Shown here piece after piece: positions 14,860 through 25,393 of a DNA stretch of 64,000 nucleotides (position 1 is the first letter of the stretch; every line of letters begins with the position of its first letter). The notes under the pieces were generated by a model. The model was not told the origin of the DNA. It did not search any database and worked only from the letters and a program-made list of their open reading frames with translations. Source of the DNA: Saprospiraceae bacterium (GTDB taxonomy: Bacteria; Bacteroidota; Bacteroidia; Chitinophagales; Saprospiraceae); the NCBI GenBank assembly GCA_016714765.1, contig JADKCF010000004.1, forward strand, positions 1 through 64,000, in the 5' to 3' direction. The translations under genes and the position numbers were made by a program.

Positions 14860-15434
14860 TCAGACTTTGAGTATATTTTGCTCAATTGTTCGCAACATTT
14901 TCAGATCAATGTTGATGCTCAATTGGAATCCAATGGATTTTAATTCGACTAAAAAACTTTTTTGCCGGCTTTGGCTAAAATCTTTCCCCGCATACCGGCT
15001 AAGTGCCCGGAAACTACCTCCACCGCTTCTCCCGGTTCCGGTGAATGCCTGTCGATGGCTTCGACCTCTTCTACATCACCAGACACCCGTTTTAATATTT
15101 CTATTTCTGATGGTGGTATTGCCAGTAGATCTTTACCCTGCCTTAAAAATTTTAAAACATACTCAGTCTCTAGTGTAGGCAAATATTGGCCCTTATCTAT
15201 ATACACAAAAACATAACAGTTAATAAGTGGAACATCATATTTTTTTACTTTTCTGGTGTACCTTTTGGTCTTTGTTATGATAGGTAAATACACTTCAATT
15301 TGCTTTTTGCCCAAATGTTCAGCAACATATTTTTCGCACTTGTATTTGGTATAGACGGCAAACCAGCGTTTTTCCTTTTCTGCCAACTGATTGATGACAG
15401 TTTCTGATTTCAGGGTTTGTTTAGACACACTCAT
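14860..15434 (-). pseudogene. NusG/RfaH-like antiterminator of the polysaccharide locus, frameshifted
   Basis: Start at ATG 15434 (MSVSKQTLKSETVINQLAEK), six bases after the reconstructed end of the upstream gene. Residues from about 23 form an NGN domain (RWFAVYTKYKCEKYVAEHL, IEVYLPIITKTKRYTRKVKK, INCYVFVYI), then a KOW-type domain (PGEAVEVVSGHLAGMRGKIL). The open frame stops at 14949 after AKAGKKVF. Adding one T to the run near 14950 continues it as FLVELKSIGFQLSINIDLKM to a TGA at 14860-14862, the expected KOW ending. Proteins of this kind (UpxY/RfaH type) keep RNA polymerase transcribing long capsule or O-antigen operons, matching its position ahead of the sugar genes. Confidence 0.85.
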
Positions 15435-15439
15435 ACCGA

Positions 15440-15971
15440 TCAGCTTTCCCAGATTAATAATGCCTGCCAGTTTGCTTCTTCCCAACCTGAAGCTATAACA
15501 TCCTTTTCATTAAAGATTTCAAACCGGATATTTCTGGAAATATGCTTTTCTATTTTTGTTATCAATTCGCACAAATATAGTTTGGTTTAGCTCTCCTATA
15601 AAAACCAGATCAATATGGCTGTTATCCATACCATTGGCAAATGCGCCGGTGACATATACCTTTCTGATATCCCCCAGATTTTCCACGACAGTATCCACCA
15701 CCTTATCCAGACCTGTATATTTCATCATCAGATTATGTGTATCCTTGTACAGGGGATGTTGGGTATTGGCCTGAAAATATTTTTTATTACCCTTGGAAAA
15801 GGAAGTCAGCATACCGGCTTTTTCAAATCGATTCAATTCTACCCTGATGGCATTGGTAGAATCACCAAACTCGGACTCCAAACCCCTGAGGTAGGAAGTA
15901 GCTTTGCTGTTTAGAAAAAACTTCAGCAATAGCTTGATTCGGGTTTTGGATGATATAAGTGTCTCCAGCAT
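15440..15971 (-). pseudogene. Winged-helix protein with nucleotidyltransferase-like domain, frameshifted
   Basis: The N-terminal part (1 to about 75) is an ArsR-like winged helix: RIKLLLKFFLNSKATSYLRG, FGDSTNAIRVELNRFEKAGM and a KKYFQANTQHPLY wing. A minimal nucleotidyltransferase-like segment follows (VYVTGAFANGMDNSHIDLVF, with only one clear acidic pair). The open frame ends at 15519, but a one-base shift near 15580 continues as LCELITKIEKHISRNIRFEI, FNEKDVIASGWEEANWQALL and IWES to TGA 15440-15442. It is directly upstream of the nusG-like gene, so the two probably form the regulatory head of the polysaccharide operon. Regulatory role is inferred from the fold and position. Confidence 0.78.
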
Positions 15972-16013
15972 ATTGAGTAGAAAAATTACTCAAAGATAAT
16001 GGTATCTTTAGAA

Positions 16014-18804
16014 TTAATTTACGTTTTGAATCAATAAAATCAAAGAAAGTATGGCAGTAGCCTGAGCTATCGAATTGGCAAGAATATCCCCCCATTTGAC
16101 ATCTTCTTTTTCACCGTTTTTCTCTTTTTCGATCTTCACATCTTTATAGCCGATTCTGATTTCTGCCCCGGGACCTACTTTTGGGATATTTTTTAAAAAA
16201 CAGGAAACCTTTGGCTTTTGTGACTTTTCCGGAGGCGTCTATGACGGATATCTTTCGCGAAGCAGCATCTTTGGATAGGCCTCCCGCATACTCATCGATA
16301 TAATACCGGGCAGATTTACCATTGCGGTAAGGCACTTGTATTTTTCCCTGAGCAGTTATTTTATCGGGGTACACTTCATTAGCTTTGGTTGCACCTGTGA
16401 TAGAAACAATATTATTGATTTTCGGAATAGAAATCTCATCACCCTCCTGCAATATTATATTTTCAAAAGACTTAGGGCTTTTGATGGCTTTCTCCAGGTC
16501 TATGATCACAAAACCAATATTATCCTTTCGTCTGGTGAGCGTAGCACCTTTGAGAAACGCTTCATCTGTGACACCGCCTGATTCTCTGATCACAGTAGCT
16601 AGCTTGGTATTATCGCTCATCAGCGCATAGGTACCCGGATATCTTACCTCTCCATTGATAAAAACATTTCTCTGGAGTTCAAACTCAGGAGCAGTACGAA
16701 CAAAAATCTGATCAAAGGGCTGTAAGCCAAATTCAGAAGTGCCTGATTTCAGGTTGTAGCCTTCATCCATACGAAGGTTGGCTGCAAGCACTCTGGTGGC
16801 CTTGTTGTCTTCAAAATACAATCTATATACATCTATCCTGTCATACGATGCTTCCCTCCTGAACCCTCCTGCCAGCAGCATCAAATCCTTCAGTTTCAAT
16901 GAAGGGTTATATAAAAATTCTCCCGGATTTCTCACTGCGCCCGCTACTCTTACAAAAGATTCATCCACATAGCTGTTTTTGGAGTAAATGACCAGCCTGT
17001 CACCTGGTTGCAGGGATATATTGGCAGCTGATGCGGGATTTTGTAATGCTTCACTGAGGTTGACAGCTATGTATTCCTGCGTCTTGGCTTCAGCTATCTT
17101 AGTTCTGAATATGTAAGCAAAATCTACAATAGCATCATCTTTCAGCCCTCCGGCAAAAAAGACAGCATCTGATACTTTAAGGTTTTTTTCGATGTCCAGT
17201 GTCATTTTATTAGGAATTCTTACCGCCCCTTCCACAGAAATGGTATAGTTGTCTGCAAATGATGCTTTGGAAGAAATAATCAGTTCATCCCCTTTTCTAA
17301 GTATAAAATTATCTGTAGAAGTTGGGTTACTGATGACATTGTCCAGATTGATAAATTCATAGCGTATGGTCTTTAAATCATCATTGTAGCGTTTTAGATA
17401 AGCGATAGATGTAATGGCATTATCCAGTAATATACCCTTTCTGAGCAAATCTGATATTTTTTCATTCTTGTTGAGTGCATATATTCCGGGGTTTTCTACT
17501 GCACCGCTTACGGAAACCTCATTGCGGATATTATCGTTGATTTCCTGAACCTCTATGATATCCCCATTATATAGGGTGAAATTTTTTCCTGCTTTTTGCA
17601 TGTCAGCAAAGTTGACATCAATGATTCTGATGGTGTCGTTTTCTATCCTTTTTACCTGTATGTTGTTCTTAAGTGCATTGGCCCTGAGACCGCCTGCAAA
17701 TTTCACCAGTTCTGTAAGCTGTTCATTGTCCACCAGTTCATATCTGAAAGGCCTGTTGACAGCGCCATTGATAGTGACAAGTTTTTCTGCTACCGGTACA
17801 TTGATATAGTCATTCTCAGCCAGATAAAAATCCTGACTGATGACAGGATTTTGTAAGTATTGATACACATCGAGTGTTCGTGGTTTTTTTCCTGGTCTGA
17901 GCAATTGTATTTTCCTTACACTACCGATATCATTGGGGCCACCGGCTGCCACGATGGCATTGAAAGCAGTATTGATGGCTGATATATTAAATGTCCCATT
18001 GTTGAATACTTCTCCGACGATGTTGACATTCAGGGTTCGGGCTGTAGAAACAGCGAGTTCAAAATTTTCCTTTTGGAAATAATAGTAGTTTCTTAACCGG
18101 GAAGCCATCAATTGCTCTGCGGCATCTACTGTCAATCCGGCAAGGTAATACCTGGGCAAACCCGTAGGCTGGATGTATCCATCCTTTTGGATTTCGAGAG
18201 CAAAATTCTCCTGAGTGGGACCCCAGATAGAGATTGCCACTTTATCTCCAGGTCCCAGGACATAAGCTTTAGTGGGTTTGGCATCTTCGGCAGTCCTGAA
18301 TAATTGAAGGGATTTGTCCCTGAATATGTGCTGCCCATAGGTGGTCGCTGGGGGTAGTTTTTCTTTTGCTGTTTCCTGTAGCTTTTCTGATACTGCTTCT
18401 TCTATGGTAGCTCCATCTTTTACAGCTTTTTGGATGTCTTTGGTCTGGTTGGTCACCTTTCCTTTATCGTCCACTGATCTGGTATCATCTATTTTGGACT
18501 GTGGCTCAGATACTGTCTGTGCAGGGGCAGGAGTAGGTGCAGGTTTGTCTTTTGCCTTTTTTTCAGCATCCAACATAGCCATCACTTCCTGAGCAGCTTT
18601 TTGTGCTCGGGCTACATCAGCAGGATTGTTGGCATCAACAGCTTTAGGATTGACCCCTTTTTTGATCATCTCCTGCTCAAATCGGTCCGCATCATAGCCT
18701 CTTTTCTCCAGTTCTGCACGTGCTGCAGCTTCATTTAACGCTTGTCCGTAATTATTGACACTTAAAAAACTAATAAAAATAAGAAGTAAAACTCTGTATA
18801 ACAT
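16014..18804 (-). pseudogene. Polysaccharide export protein (Wza-like, multiple SLBB), frameshifted at 3' end
   Basis: A signal peptide (MLYRVLLLIFISFLSVNNYG) is followed by a low-complexity Pro/Ala/Lys-rich segment, the polysaccharide export domain (AYVLGPGDKVAISIWGP, about residue 180) and at least five SLBB domains with repeated hGAVxxPGxY motifs (VSGAVENPGIYALN, VAGAVRNPGEFLYN, INGEVRYPGTYALM). The open frame ends at 16144 with a basic nonsense tail. A one-base change in the T6/A6 tract near 16195 gives IPKVGPGAEIRIGYKDVKIE, KWGDILANSIAQATAILSLI and LLIQNVN, ending at TAA 16014-16016 with a hydrophobic C-terminal segment. It forms the outer-membrane/periplasmic export channel and leads the locus. 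Confidence 0.9.
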
Positions 18805-18890
18805 TTTTTTTATTTTAGTTGAATTGGTTGTATTGTTTGGTTCCTGATAAAGAATTTGGATTCATCATAAAAGAGCGATTTCACATTGAT

Positions 18891-21800
18891 TTAATAATTT
18901 AAATTCGGCGAAAGCCACTTTTCTATCTCTGTAACGTCCATTTGCTTCCTTTTAGCGTAATCTATAACCTGATCTTTTGAAATATTTCCAAGTCCAAAAT
19001 ATTTGGAAGCAGGATGCCCAATGTACCATCCACTGACGGAGGCTGCCGGAAACATGGCTCTACTTTCTGTCAACACAATTCCCGTATTCCTGTCTGCATC
19101 CAATAATTGCCAAAGCGTATCCTTTTCTGTATGATCTGGACAAGCCGGATAGCCTGGTGCGGGCCTTATACCTTTGTATTTTTCGGCAATCAATGCTTCG
19201 TTGTTCAAGGTCTCACCCTTACTGTAACCCCAGATATTAGTCCTGATTTCTTGGTGCAGATACTCTGCCAGTGCTTCTGCTAATCTATCAGCAAGTGCTT
19301 TCATCATGATGGCATTATAATCATCATGCTGATCTTCGTACATTTTTACCCAAGGCTCTATCCCAAATCCGCTACTCACCGCAAAAGCTCCAAAATAATC
19401 TTTTTTACCTGAACCCACCGGTGCAACATAGTCTGCCAGACAATGATATTCCAATCCGTCTGATTTCTTTCTTTGTTGACGCAAAAAATGCACTGTGTCA
19501 CTTATTTTTCCTGTATGATGATCGTATATGATGACATCATCACCATCACTATTGGCTTCAAACAACCCTGTAACCGCTCTGACTTGCAGTCGTTTTTCCT
19601 CTATAATAAGAGATAATATTTCCTGGGCATGGTCAAACAATTTTTTAGCTTCGACACCTACATATGCATCCCTGAAAATAGTCGGATATTTTCCTTTCAG
19701 CTGCCAGCTACTGAAAAAAGGTGTCCAGTCAATATATGGTACCAGTGTTTCTATGCGGATATCGTCCCAGACCTTAATGCCAAGTTGAGCAGGCACCACG
19801 GGTATATAACTTGCCCAATCCATGGCTGTCTTCTGCTTCCTGGCTTCATCGATGGAGATATACTCCTTATCGGATTCTGTTGATGCTCTTTTGTCCCTGA
19901 GTGATACATATTCCGCTTTTGTATTGGATATAAAGTTGTCTGCCGTGTTTTCCTCTTTGGTCAAAAGCTGGCTGACTACGCCCACACTCCTGCTGGCATC
20001 TAACACATATACCACCGGCCCCTGATATTCGGGGTCTATTTTTAATGCTGTGTGAGTTTTGGAAGTAGTGGCACCACCTATCAGCAATGGTGTGGTAAAA
20101 CCCTGACGCTGCATCTCCCTGGCAACATGGACCATTTCGTCCAGAGAAGGGGTGATAAGGCCACTGAGTCCAATAATGTCTGCCTGATGCTCTCTGGCGG
20201 CATGCAGGATCCTGTCAGCAGAGACCATGACACCCAAATCTATGATGTCATAATTATTACATGCCAGCACCACACCTACAATGTTTTTGCCAATATCATG
20301 TACATCTCCCTTGACGGTAGCCATAAGTATTTTGCCTTTGGCCGAACCACCTGAGATGGCTTTTTCTGCATCGATATAGGGTGTCAGATATGCCACTGAC
20401 TTTTTCATCACCCGGGCACTTTTCACTACCTGAGGGAGAAACATTTTACCTGCACCAAACAAATCTCCTACTACATTCATGCCGTCCATGAGGGGTCCTT
20501 CTATGACCTGCAGGGGCGATGTGTACTTCTGTCTGGCTTCTTCAGTATCCTCGTCTATATAATCCGTGATGCCTCTGACCAGTGCATGGGAAAGTCGCTC
20601 TTCTACACTACTTTCTCTCCATTTGAGATCCTTGACAATAACCTTGCCTCCGCCGGCTACCCTTTCAGCATAGTTGGTAAGTTCTTCTGTGGCTTTTTCG
20701 TTTCTGTTAAAGAGTACATCTTCCACCAATACCAGCAATTCTTTGTCTACTTCTTCATAAACTTCTATCATACCGGCATTGACGATACCCATATCCATAC
20801 CCGCCTGTATAGCGTGATACAGAAAAGCAGAATGCATCGCTTCGCGAACCTTGTCATTGCCCCTGTACGAAAATGATATATTACTGACACCACCGCTGAT
20901 TTTGGCTCCCGGGCACGCTGCCTTGATCTGTCGGGTAGCCTCTATAAAATGAATGGCGTATTCATTGTGTTCCTTGATGCCGGTAGCTACAGCAAAAATG
21001 TTCGGATCAAAAATGATGTCTTCGGCAGGGAATTGTATTTCTTCTGTCAGGATTTTATAAGCTCTTTTACAAATCTCTACTTTGCGTTCTGTAGTATCAG
21101 CCTGCCCTTGCTCATCAAAAGCCATGACGACTGTAGCTGCTCCGTATTTGCGCAATAAGTTCGCTTGTCTCCTGAATTCAGTTTCGCCCTCCTTCATGGA
21201 TATGGAATTGACAATGCACTTGCCTTGCACGCATTTTAATCCTGCTTCTATGACCTCAAACTTGGAGGAGTCTATCATCACGGGTACTTTGGCTATATCT
21301 GGCTCCGACATAACCAGATGCAGAAAGGTCTTCATGGCTTCTTTTGAGTCCAGGAGCCCTTCGTCCATATTGACATCTATGATCTGAGCGCCGCTTTCCA
21401 CCTGCTGTGCTGCTACCGATAAAGCTTCGCTGTATTTATTTTCTGCTATAAGCTTCGCAAATTTTCTGGAACCGGTGACATTGGTTCTTTCTCCTATATT
21501 GATAAAATTGAGGTCTTCTCTGACGATGAGTGGCTCTAGTCCGGCATAACAGGACAACTTTTTACGGGCAGGTTTTTGTCTTGGCTGCATACCCGCCACT
21601 GCTTCGGCCATCGCTTTGATATGATCGGGAGTTGTTCCGCAACAACCGCCTATGATATTGACCAGTCCCGAAGATACAAACTCTCTGATGTACTCCTTCA
21701 TTTCATCAGGACTCTGGTCATAAGCTCCCAGCTCATTGGGCAAGCCGGCATTTGGATAGGCACTGACCAGGCAGTCGGCAATCTGACTCAGGTCTTCCAG

Positions 21801-22559
21801 GTGGGGCCTTAGTTCTTTGGCACCCAGCGCGCAGTTGAGTCCGACACTAAAGAGATGGGCATGGGATATGGATATGTAAAAAGCTTCGGTTGTTTGCCCG
21901 CTTAACGTGCGGCCTGAAGCGTCGGTAATCGTTCCTGAAACCATCACAGGTATATCAGAGTGCCTTTCCTCTTTGATGTTTTGTACGGCAAACAGAGCTG
22001 CTTTACAGTTGAGTGTATCAAAAACCGTTTCTATCAGCAGTATGTCGGCCCCGCCGTCCATTAGCCCACTTGCCTGTTCGTAATAATTTTCTACCAGTTC
22101 ATCAAAACTGATAGCCCTGTATCCCGGATTATTGACATCAGGAGAGATGGAAGCCGTTTTATTGGTTGGACCCATAGCACCAGCTACAAATCTGGGCTTA
22201 TCAGGATTTTTTACTGTATACTCTTCTGCTGCTTTTTTGGCTATCTGAGCTGATGCCTTATTGAGTTCATAGGTGAGATCTTCCAGATGGTAATCTGACT
22301 GGGAGATTCGGGTGCCGTTGAACGTATTGGTTTCTATGATATCCGCTCCGGCATCAAGATATGCCCTGTGTATCGCCTCAATGATATCCGGTCTGGTGAT
22401 GGATAATAAATCGTTGTTGCCCTTCAGGTCTGAATGATGATTCTTGAATCTTTCGCCCCGGTAATCTTGTTCCTGGAGCTTATACCGCTGAATCATGGTA
22501 CCCATGGCACCATCCAGTACCAGCACTCTCGTTTTTGCTATTTCATTTAGTATGGTCAT
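18891..22559 (-). CDS. metH: Cobalamin-dependent methionine synthase
   Basis: A full-length MetH (1222 residues from ATG 22557-22559; E. coli about 1227). It transfers methyl from 5-methyltetrahydrofolate via cobalamin to homocysteine. Domains in order are homocysteine-binding with zinc cysteines (GLNCALG and IGGCCGTTPDH near 306), pterin-binding (FINIGERTNVTGSRKFAKLI), cap, B12-binding with DVHDIGKNIVG near 755, and the C-terminal AdoMet activation domain (RPAPGYPACPDH). An upstream GTG start at 22568 would overlap the promoter box TACCTTTG (22568-22575), so the ATG is preferred and the leader is very short. No cobalamin riboswitch is possible in that space. Confidence 0.96.
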   Translation of the reverse strand: MTILNEIAKTRVLVLDGAMGTMIQRYKLQEQDYRGERFKNHHSDLKGNNDLLSITRPDIIEAIHRAYLDAGADIIETNTFNGTRISQSDYHLEDLTYELNKASAQIAKKAAEEYTVKNPDKPRFVAGAMGPTNKTASISPDVNNPGYRAISFDELVENYYEQASGLMDGGADILLIETVFDTLNCKAALFAVQNIKEERHSDIPVMVSGTITDASGRTLSGQTTEAFYISISHAHLFSVGLNCALGAKELRPHLEDLSQIADCLVSAYPNAGLPNELGAYDQSPDEMKEYIREFVSSGLVNIIGGCCGTTPDHIKAMAEAVAGMQPRQKPARKKLSCYAGLEPLIVREDLNFINIGERTNVTGSRKFAKLIAENKYSEALSVAAQQVESGAQIIDVNMDEGLLDSKEAMKTFLHLVMSEPDIAKVPVMIDSSKFEVIEAGLKCVQGKCIVNSISMKEGETEFRRQANLLRKYGAATVVMAFDEQGQADTTERKVEICKRAYKILTEEIQFPAEDIIFDPNIFAVATGIKEHNEYAIHFIEATRQIKAACPGAKISGGVSNISFSYRGNDKVREAMHSAFLYHAIQAGMDMGIVNAGMIEVYEEVDKELLVLVEDVLFNRNEKATEELTNYAERVAGGGKVIVKDLKWRESSVEERLSHALVRGITDYIDEDTEEARQKYTSPLQVIEGPLMDGMNVVGDLFGAGKMFLPQVVKSARVMKKSVAYLTPYIDAEKAISGGSAKGKILMATVKGDVHDIGKNIVGVVLACNNYDIIDLGVMVSADRILHAAREHQADIIGLSGLITPSLDEMVHVAREMQRQGFTTPLLIGGATTSKTHTALKIDPEYQGPVVYVLDASRSVGVVSQLLTKEENTADNFISNTKAEYVSLRDKRASTESDKEYISIDEARKQKTAMDWASYIPVVPAQLGIKVWDDIRIETLVPYIDWTPFFSSWQLKGKYPTIFRDAYVGVEAKKLFDHAQEILSLIIEEKRLQVRAVTGLFEANSDGDDVIIYDHHTGKISDTVHFLRQQRKKSDGLEYHCLADYVAPVGSGKKDYFGAFAVSSGFGIEPWVKMYEDQHDDYNAIMMKALADRLAEALAEYLHQEIRTNIWGYSKGETLNNEALIAEKYKGIRPAPGYPACPDHTEKDTLWQLLDADRNTGIVLTESRAMFPAASVSGWYIGHPASKYFGLGNISKDQVIDYAKRKQMDVTEIEKWLSPNLNY

Positions 22560-22567
22560 AATGGGCA

Positions 22568-22575
22568 CAAAGGTA
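22568..22575 (-). promoter_or_regulatory. Candidate TAnnTTTG box for metH
   Basis: TACCTTTG on the minus strand, matching the Bacteroidota -7 consensus, about eight bases from the preferred ATG. The transcript would be almost leaderless. Confidence 0.45.
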
Positions 22576-22613
22576 CAGAAACCGCAGATTATTCTGAAAC
22601 GTTAGGCAGAAAA

Positions 22614-24305
22614 TCAATAATCGTAGCTAATATTAGCAATGTTTACTCTTACTCCTCCACCTATATAATGCTGGTCTTTGGTCACATCCGTTTGGGTTTG
22701 TCGCCACATTCCCTGTAGATCAAGGAAGTAATTGTGAAAAATTTCATAGCTAACGTCTACATTAAAAGCAGCAACATGGGTTTTTAAGCCCTGACCAATG
22801 ACATTCCCATAATCCTGCTCTCTGTTTTCCAGCGGTGTCAGTATATTTCCGCCCCAGTCTTCTCCAGGTCTGTCATCTCCATATTTAGTAAATAAACCTT
22901 TGGCCAGTATGTAAAGCCTGTCTGTAGGTTTATATCTGGCCACAAAAATAACCTCTTTAAAATTGGCGCCTAATGGATGTGCCAGTGGCTGATTGGAGTG
23001 GCTGTAATTGGCTACAGAATAGTTGGGCAAGGTAGGTAAAGTATCTCTGTGAGCATAGGTGTAAGGCCTCACAGCATTGTACTCCACTTGCAAGTCCAGA
23101 TGGTCAATACCGAGTGCATTGATATATTTCAGTCCAATCTGCCCTCCGAATTTATTGGCCCACCAACCTGTTTGCTCTTTTACTTCTGAAAGCTTAAACT
23201 CATCCATAACAAACTGTCCATACAGGGAAACACCTTTTATGGGATTCCATTTGGCATTGAGCCCAAGGATGACATTGTCAGGGCTACCTATAGCATGTTC
23301 TACCGCTCTGTACAGTATGACGGGATTAAGGTATTGAAATTCGAAATGATCAGGTCTGGCAAATACTACCGTTTCAAATATACCCACTTCGAACCTGGTA
23401 TTGGGTTTGAAGGATAGGTAATGCATAGCCGTATATTTTTTAGGAAGGAGTTTATCTCCCTTTTGTGCAGCTACAGCTGTTACAGGGGACATTTCTGCAA
23501 ATATATTCTGATAATGGAACTTCCAGATGCGGGTATTGAATTTTAAATACAGGTAATTAGCACTGAAATCTGATAAAAGTAAGGATCTGACACCATTACC
23601 TATAAAATGATTACCGTGTCCAAACTCGATATTTATACTCTTAACAGGATTAAAACCAACATATGCTCTGGCATTAAAAAAATCATAACCCTTAAGATTA
23701 TCTAATACTGTAGAATTGTATCCCTTCCAATATCCCTGTCCTGGTAAAGTTTGATATTTCTGAATCCTGGTTTCTACAAAATCAAGGTAACTGCGTTGGT
23801 TCTCCAATAGTTGGGTGTAAAAATAAACTTTATCATCAATATAAGCCCTGACATCCACGCCACGTGTATTCTGAAATACGATATTGTCATTATTCACCTT
23901 ATCGCGTCTATATGTACCCACCTCAGTGTCCTGACTCGAGGATTCATTGTCCTTTTCATCCGGACCGGACCTGAATAATTCCATATCTGCAGGAACAAGC
24001 GCGTCTTCTGTCTGTAGGTTTTGAGATAAAAACTCCATGTTATCAGCAAATATATGTCGGAGGTCATATCTGTCTTTTGGGGTCAGATTCTCACTTTCAT
24101 GGATCTTTTTGAAATATTGGATCAGCTCTTTTCGGTTATAATTATTGATACTATTGGACATGGTGGTATCCCCTGTTTGCAATATTTCTACACGGTCATA
24201 GGTATGATACGACTGGTCGCCCCTGAGCATATATGGAGACTGTGCTATCATAAAACTTGATAAACTCAATGTCCATAAAAACATAAAAAGTATTCTCAAA
24301 AACAT
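22614..24305 (-). CDS. RemB/Wzi-like outer-membrane beta-barrel protein
   Basis: From ATG 24303-24305 the protein has 563 residues with a signal peptide (MFLRILFMFLWTLSLSSFMI, ending AQS). A long series of amphipathic strands with alternating aromatic residues follows (ARAYVGFNPVKSINIEFGHG, NANYLYLKFNTRIWKFHYQN-like blocks, GGQIGLKYINALGIDHLDLQ), ending in the terminal strand VRVNIANISYDY. Composition and layout match the capsule assembly/Wzi and RemB-like proteins of Bacteroidota. RemB in flavobacteria is linked to gliding and surface polysaccharide. Its position next to the polysaccharide locus fits anchoring of polysaccharide at the cell surface, which is inference. A start at 24380 adds a tail with no signal sequence and is unlikely. 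Confidence 0.75.
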   Translation of the reverse strand: MFLRILFMFLWTLSLSSFMIAQSPYMLRGDQSYHTYDRVEILQTGDTTMSNSINNYNRKELIQYFKKIHESENLTPKDRYDLRHIFADNMEFLSQNLQTEDALVPADMELFRSGPDEKDNESSSQDTEVGTYRRDKVNNDNIVFQNTRGVDVRAYIDDKVYFYTQLLENQRSYLDFVETRIQKYQTLPGQGYWKGYNSTVLDNLKGYDFFNARAYVGFNPVKSINIEFGHGNHFIGNGVRSLLLSDFSANYLYLKFNTRIWKFHYQNIFAEMSPVTAVAAQKGDKLLPKKYTAMHYLSFKPNTRFEVGIFETVVFARPDHFEFQYLNPVILYRAVEHAIGSPDNVILGLNAKWNPIKGVSLYGQFVMDEFKLSEVKEQTGWWANKFGGQIGLKYINALGIDHLDLQVEYNAVRPYTYAHRDTLPTLPNYSVANYSHSNQPLAHPLGANFKEVIFVARYKPTDRLYILAKGLFTKYGDDRPGEDWGGNILTPLENREQDYGNVIGQGLKTHVAAFNVDVSYEIFHNYFLDLQGMWRQTQTDVTKDQHYIGGGVRVNIANISYDY

Positions 24306-24442
24306 ATCATTGTATTTATATAAAAAACTATGACGTAAAGATGAGCTGAAAATCACAATAAATGTGTATCTAAGTAACATTATTTAAACATTAAGTCGCT
24401 CAATTAGATATGATAAAATGCTCTTTTCGAAAATAATTACTT

Positions 24443-24450
24443 TACCTTTG
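24443..24450 (+). promoter_or_regulatory. Candidate TAnnTTTG box
   Basis: TACCTTTG, 63 bases upstream of the methyltransferase-like gene start. Confidence 0.4.
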
Positions 24451-24512
24451 CATTGAAAATATCCATCAGGGAAGGAGGGTAGTTTTCGGATATTTACCAC
24501 TTAATCTTCGTT

Positions 24513-25067
24513 TTGGAAAAGGTCAGATTTTTATGGCATAGTATTAAAAATTTTCAGCAGATGGGTACTGTGGTGCGTAGCGGCGGCCCTATGTGTCGCA
24601 AAATGACGCATTATATAGACCCAAAAAATGATATGATACTGGTCGAGCTGGGGGCCGGTGACGGTGTTATCACTTCATACATTCTGGATAGAATGTCAAA
24701 GAATGCCAAACTATTTGTTTTCGAAATCAACAAAGAATTGTGCGACATCATCTCCACAATCAAAGATCCCCGGATGGTACTTATCAATGATGGAGCCCAA
24801 AATATGGAAACCCATCTCTCCAAGTATGGAATAATTGAAGTAGATACTATTATTTCGGCTATTCCTTTCCTTGTGCTTCCCGATGAACTTACAAAAGAAA
24901 TCCTCTCTATTTCAAAAAAAATACTCAAAAAAGGTGGCTCTTTCATTCAGATGCATTACATCAGATCTATCCGAAAAATGTACAAAAATATTTTTGGAAA
25001 TGTGCACACTAGCTTTGTCCCGGTCAATATTCCCCCTGGCTATGTTTTCAGAAGTATAAAAGAATAA
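24513..25067 (+). CDS. Class I SAM-dependent methyltransferase, phospholipid/rRNA-dimethylase type
   Basis: A 184-residue protein with N-terminal MEKVRFLWHSIKNFQQMGTV, SAM motif I LVELGAGDGVITSYIL (about 44-59), the acidic FVFEIN strand and IISAIPFLVLP motif IV. It resembles phospholipid N-methyltransferase (PmtA-like) and KsgA-fold proteins; the short length and missing C-terminal domain argue against KsgA. It starts with TTG (24513): no ATG fits, and the family N terminus begins here. The substrate is not determinable from sequence. Confidence 0.78.
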   Translation: MEKVRFLWHSIKNFQQMGTVVRSGGPMCRKMTHYIDPKNDMILVELGAGDGVITSYILDRMSKNAKLFVFEINKELCDIISTIKDPRMVLINDGAQNMETHLSKYGIIEVDTIISAIPFLVLPDELTKEILSISKKILKKGGSFIQMHYIRSIRKMYKNIFGNVHTSFVPVNIPPGYVFRSIKE

Positions 25068-25393
25068 ATAGCCCTGCAGATACCTTATAGATAATCCATA
25101 GATAAAGTATGGGAAAGGTATGGATAGTGTATGGGGAGTGTATCAATGATTATGTTAAATAGAAATCACTTTTGCCAGTATAACTTCAAAACACACTTGC
25201 CTTTTTCCCCAAAAAAACACTTCATAAGTAACATAATCCAGCAAATATCAATACTCTTCTTTTGCACCTATCGTCGATGCTAATCTTTGTTTAAATGTAA
25301 AACTAGAAACTTCATTTTTTGTAACTATTTTTTTTATTTTTAATTGGACATTTTGCGTTATCTTTACAGTAATAACCAATAACATAGATAGAT
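25068..25393. other. Spacer before the macroglobulin gene
   Basis: No gene. A low-complexity patch at 25085-25140 repeats TATGG/GTATGG motifs (AAAGTATGGGAAAGGTATGG, ATAGTGTATGGGGAGTGTAT). A near-consensus box TATCTTTA (25359-25366) lies 28 bases before the lipoprotein start. Confidence 0.45.

Noticed and set aside
15862..16095. A separate 77-residue gene between the exporter and the winged-helix gene
   Set aside because: It is an off-frame reading; the real coding content is the C terminus of the SLBB exporter after a one-base shift.
22560..22613. Cobalamin riboswitch before metH
   Set aside because: The promoter box is eight bases from the ATG, leaving no room for a leader structure.
25085..25140. 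Tandem TATGG repeat as a protein-binding array
   Set aside because: Only a few imperfect repeats, no regular period or symmetry; treated as low-complexity spacer.
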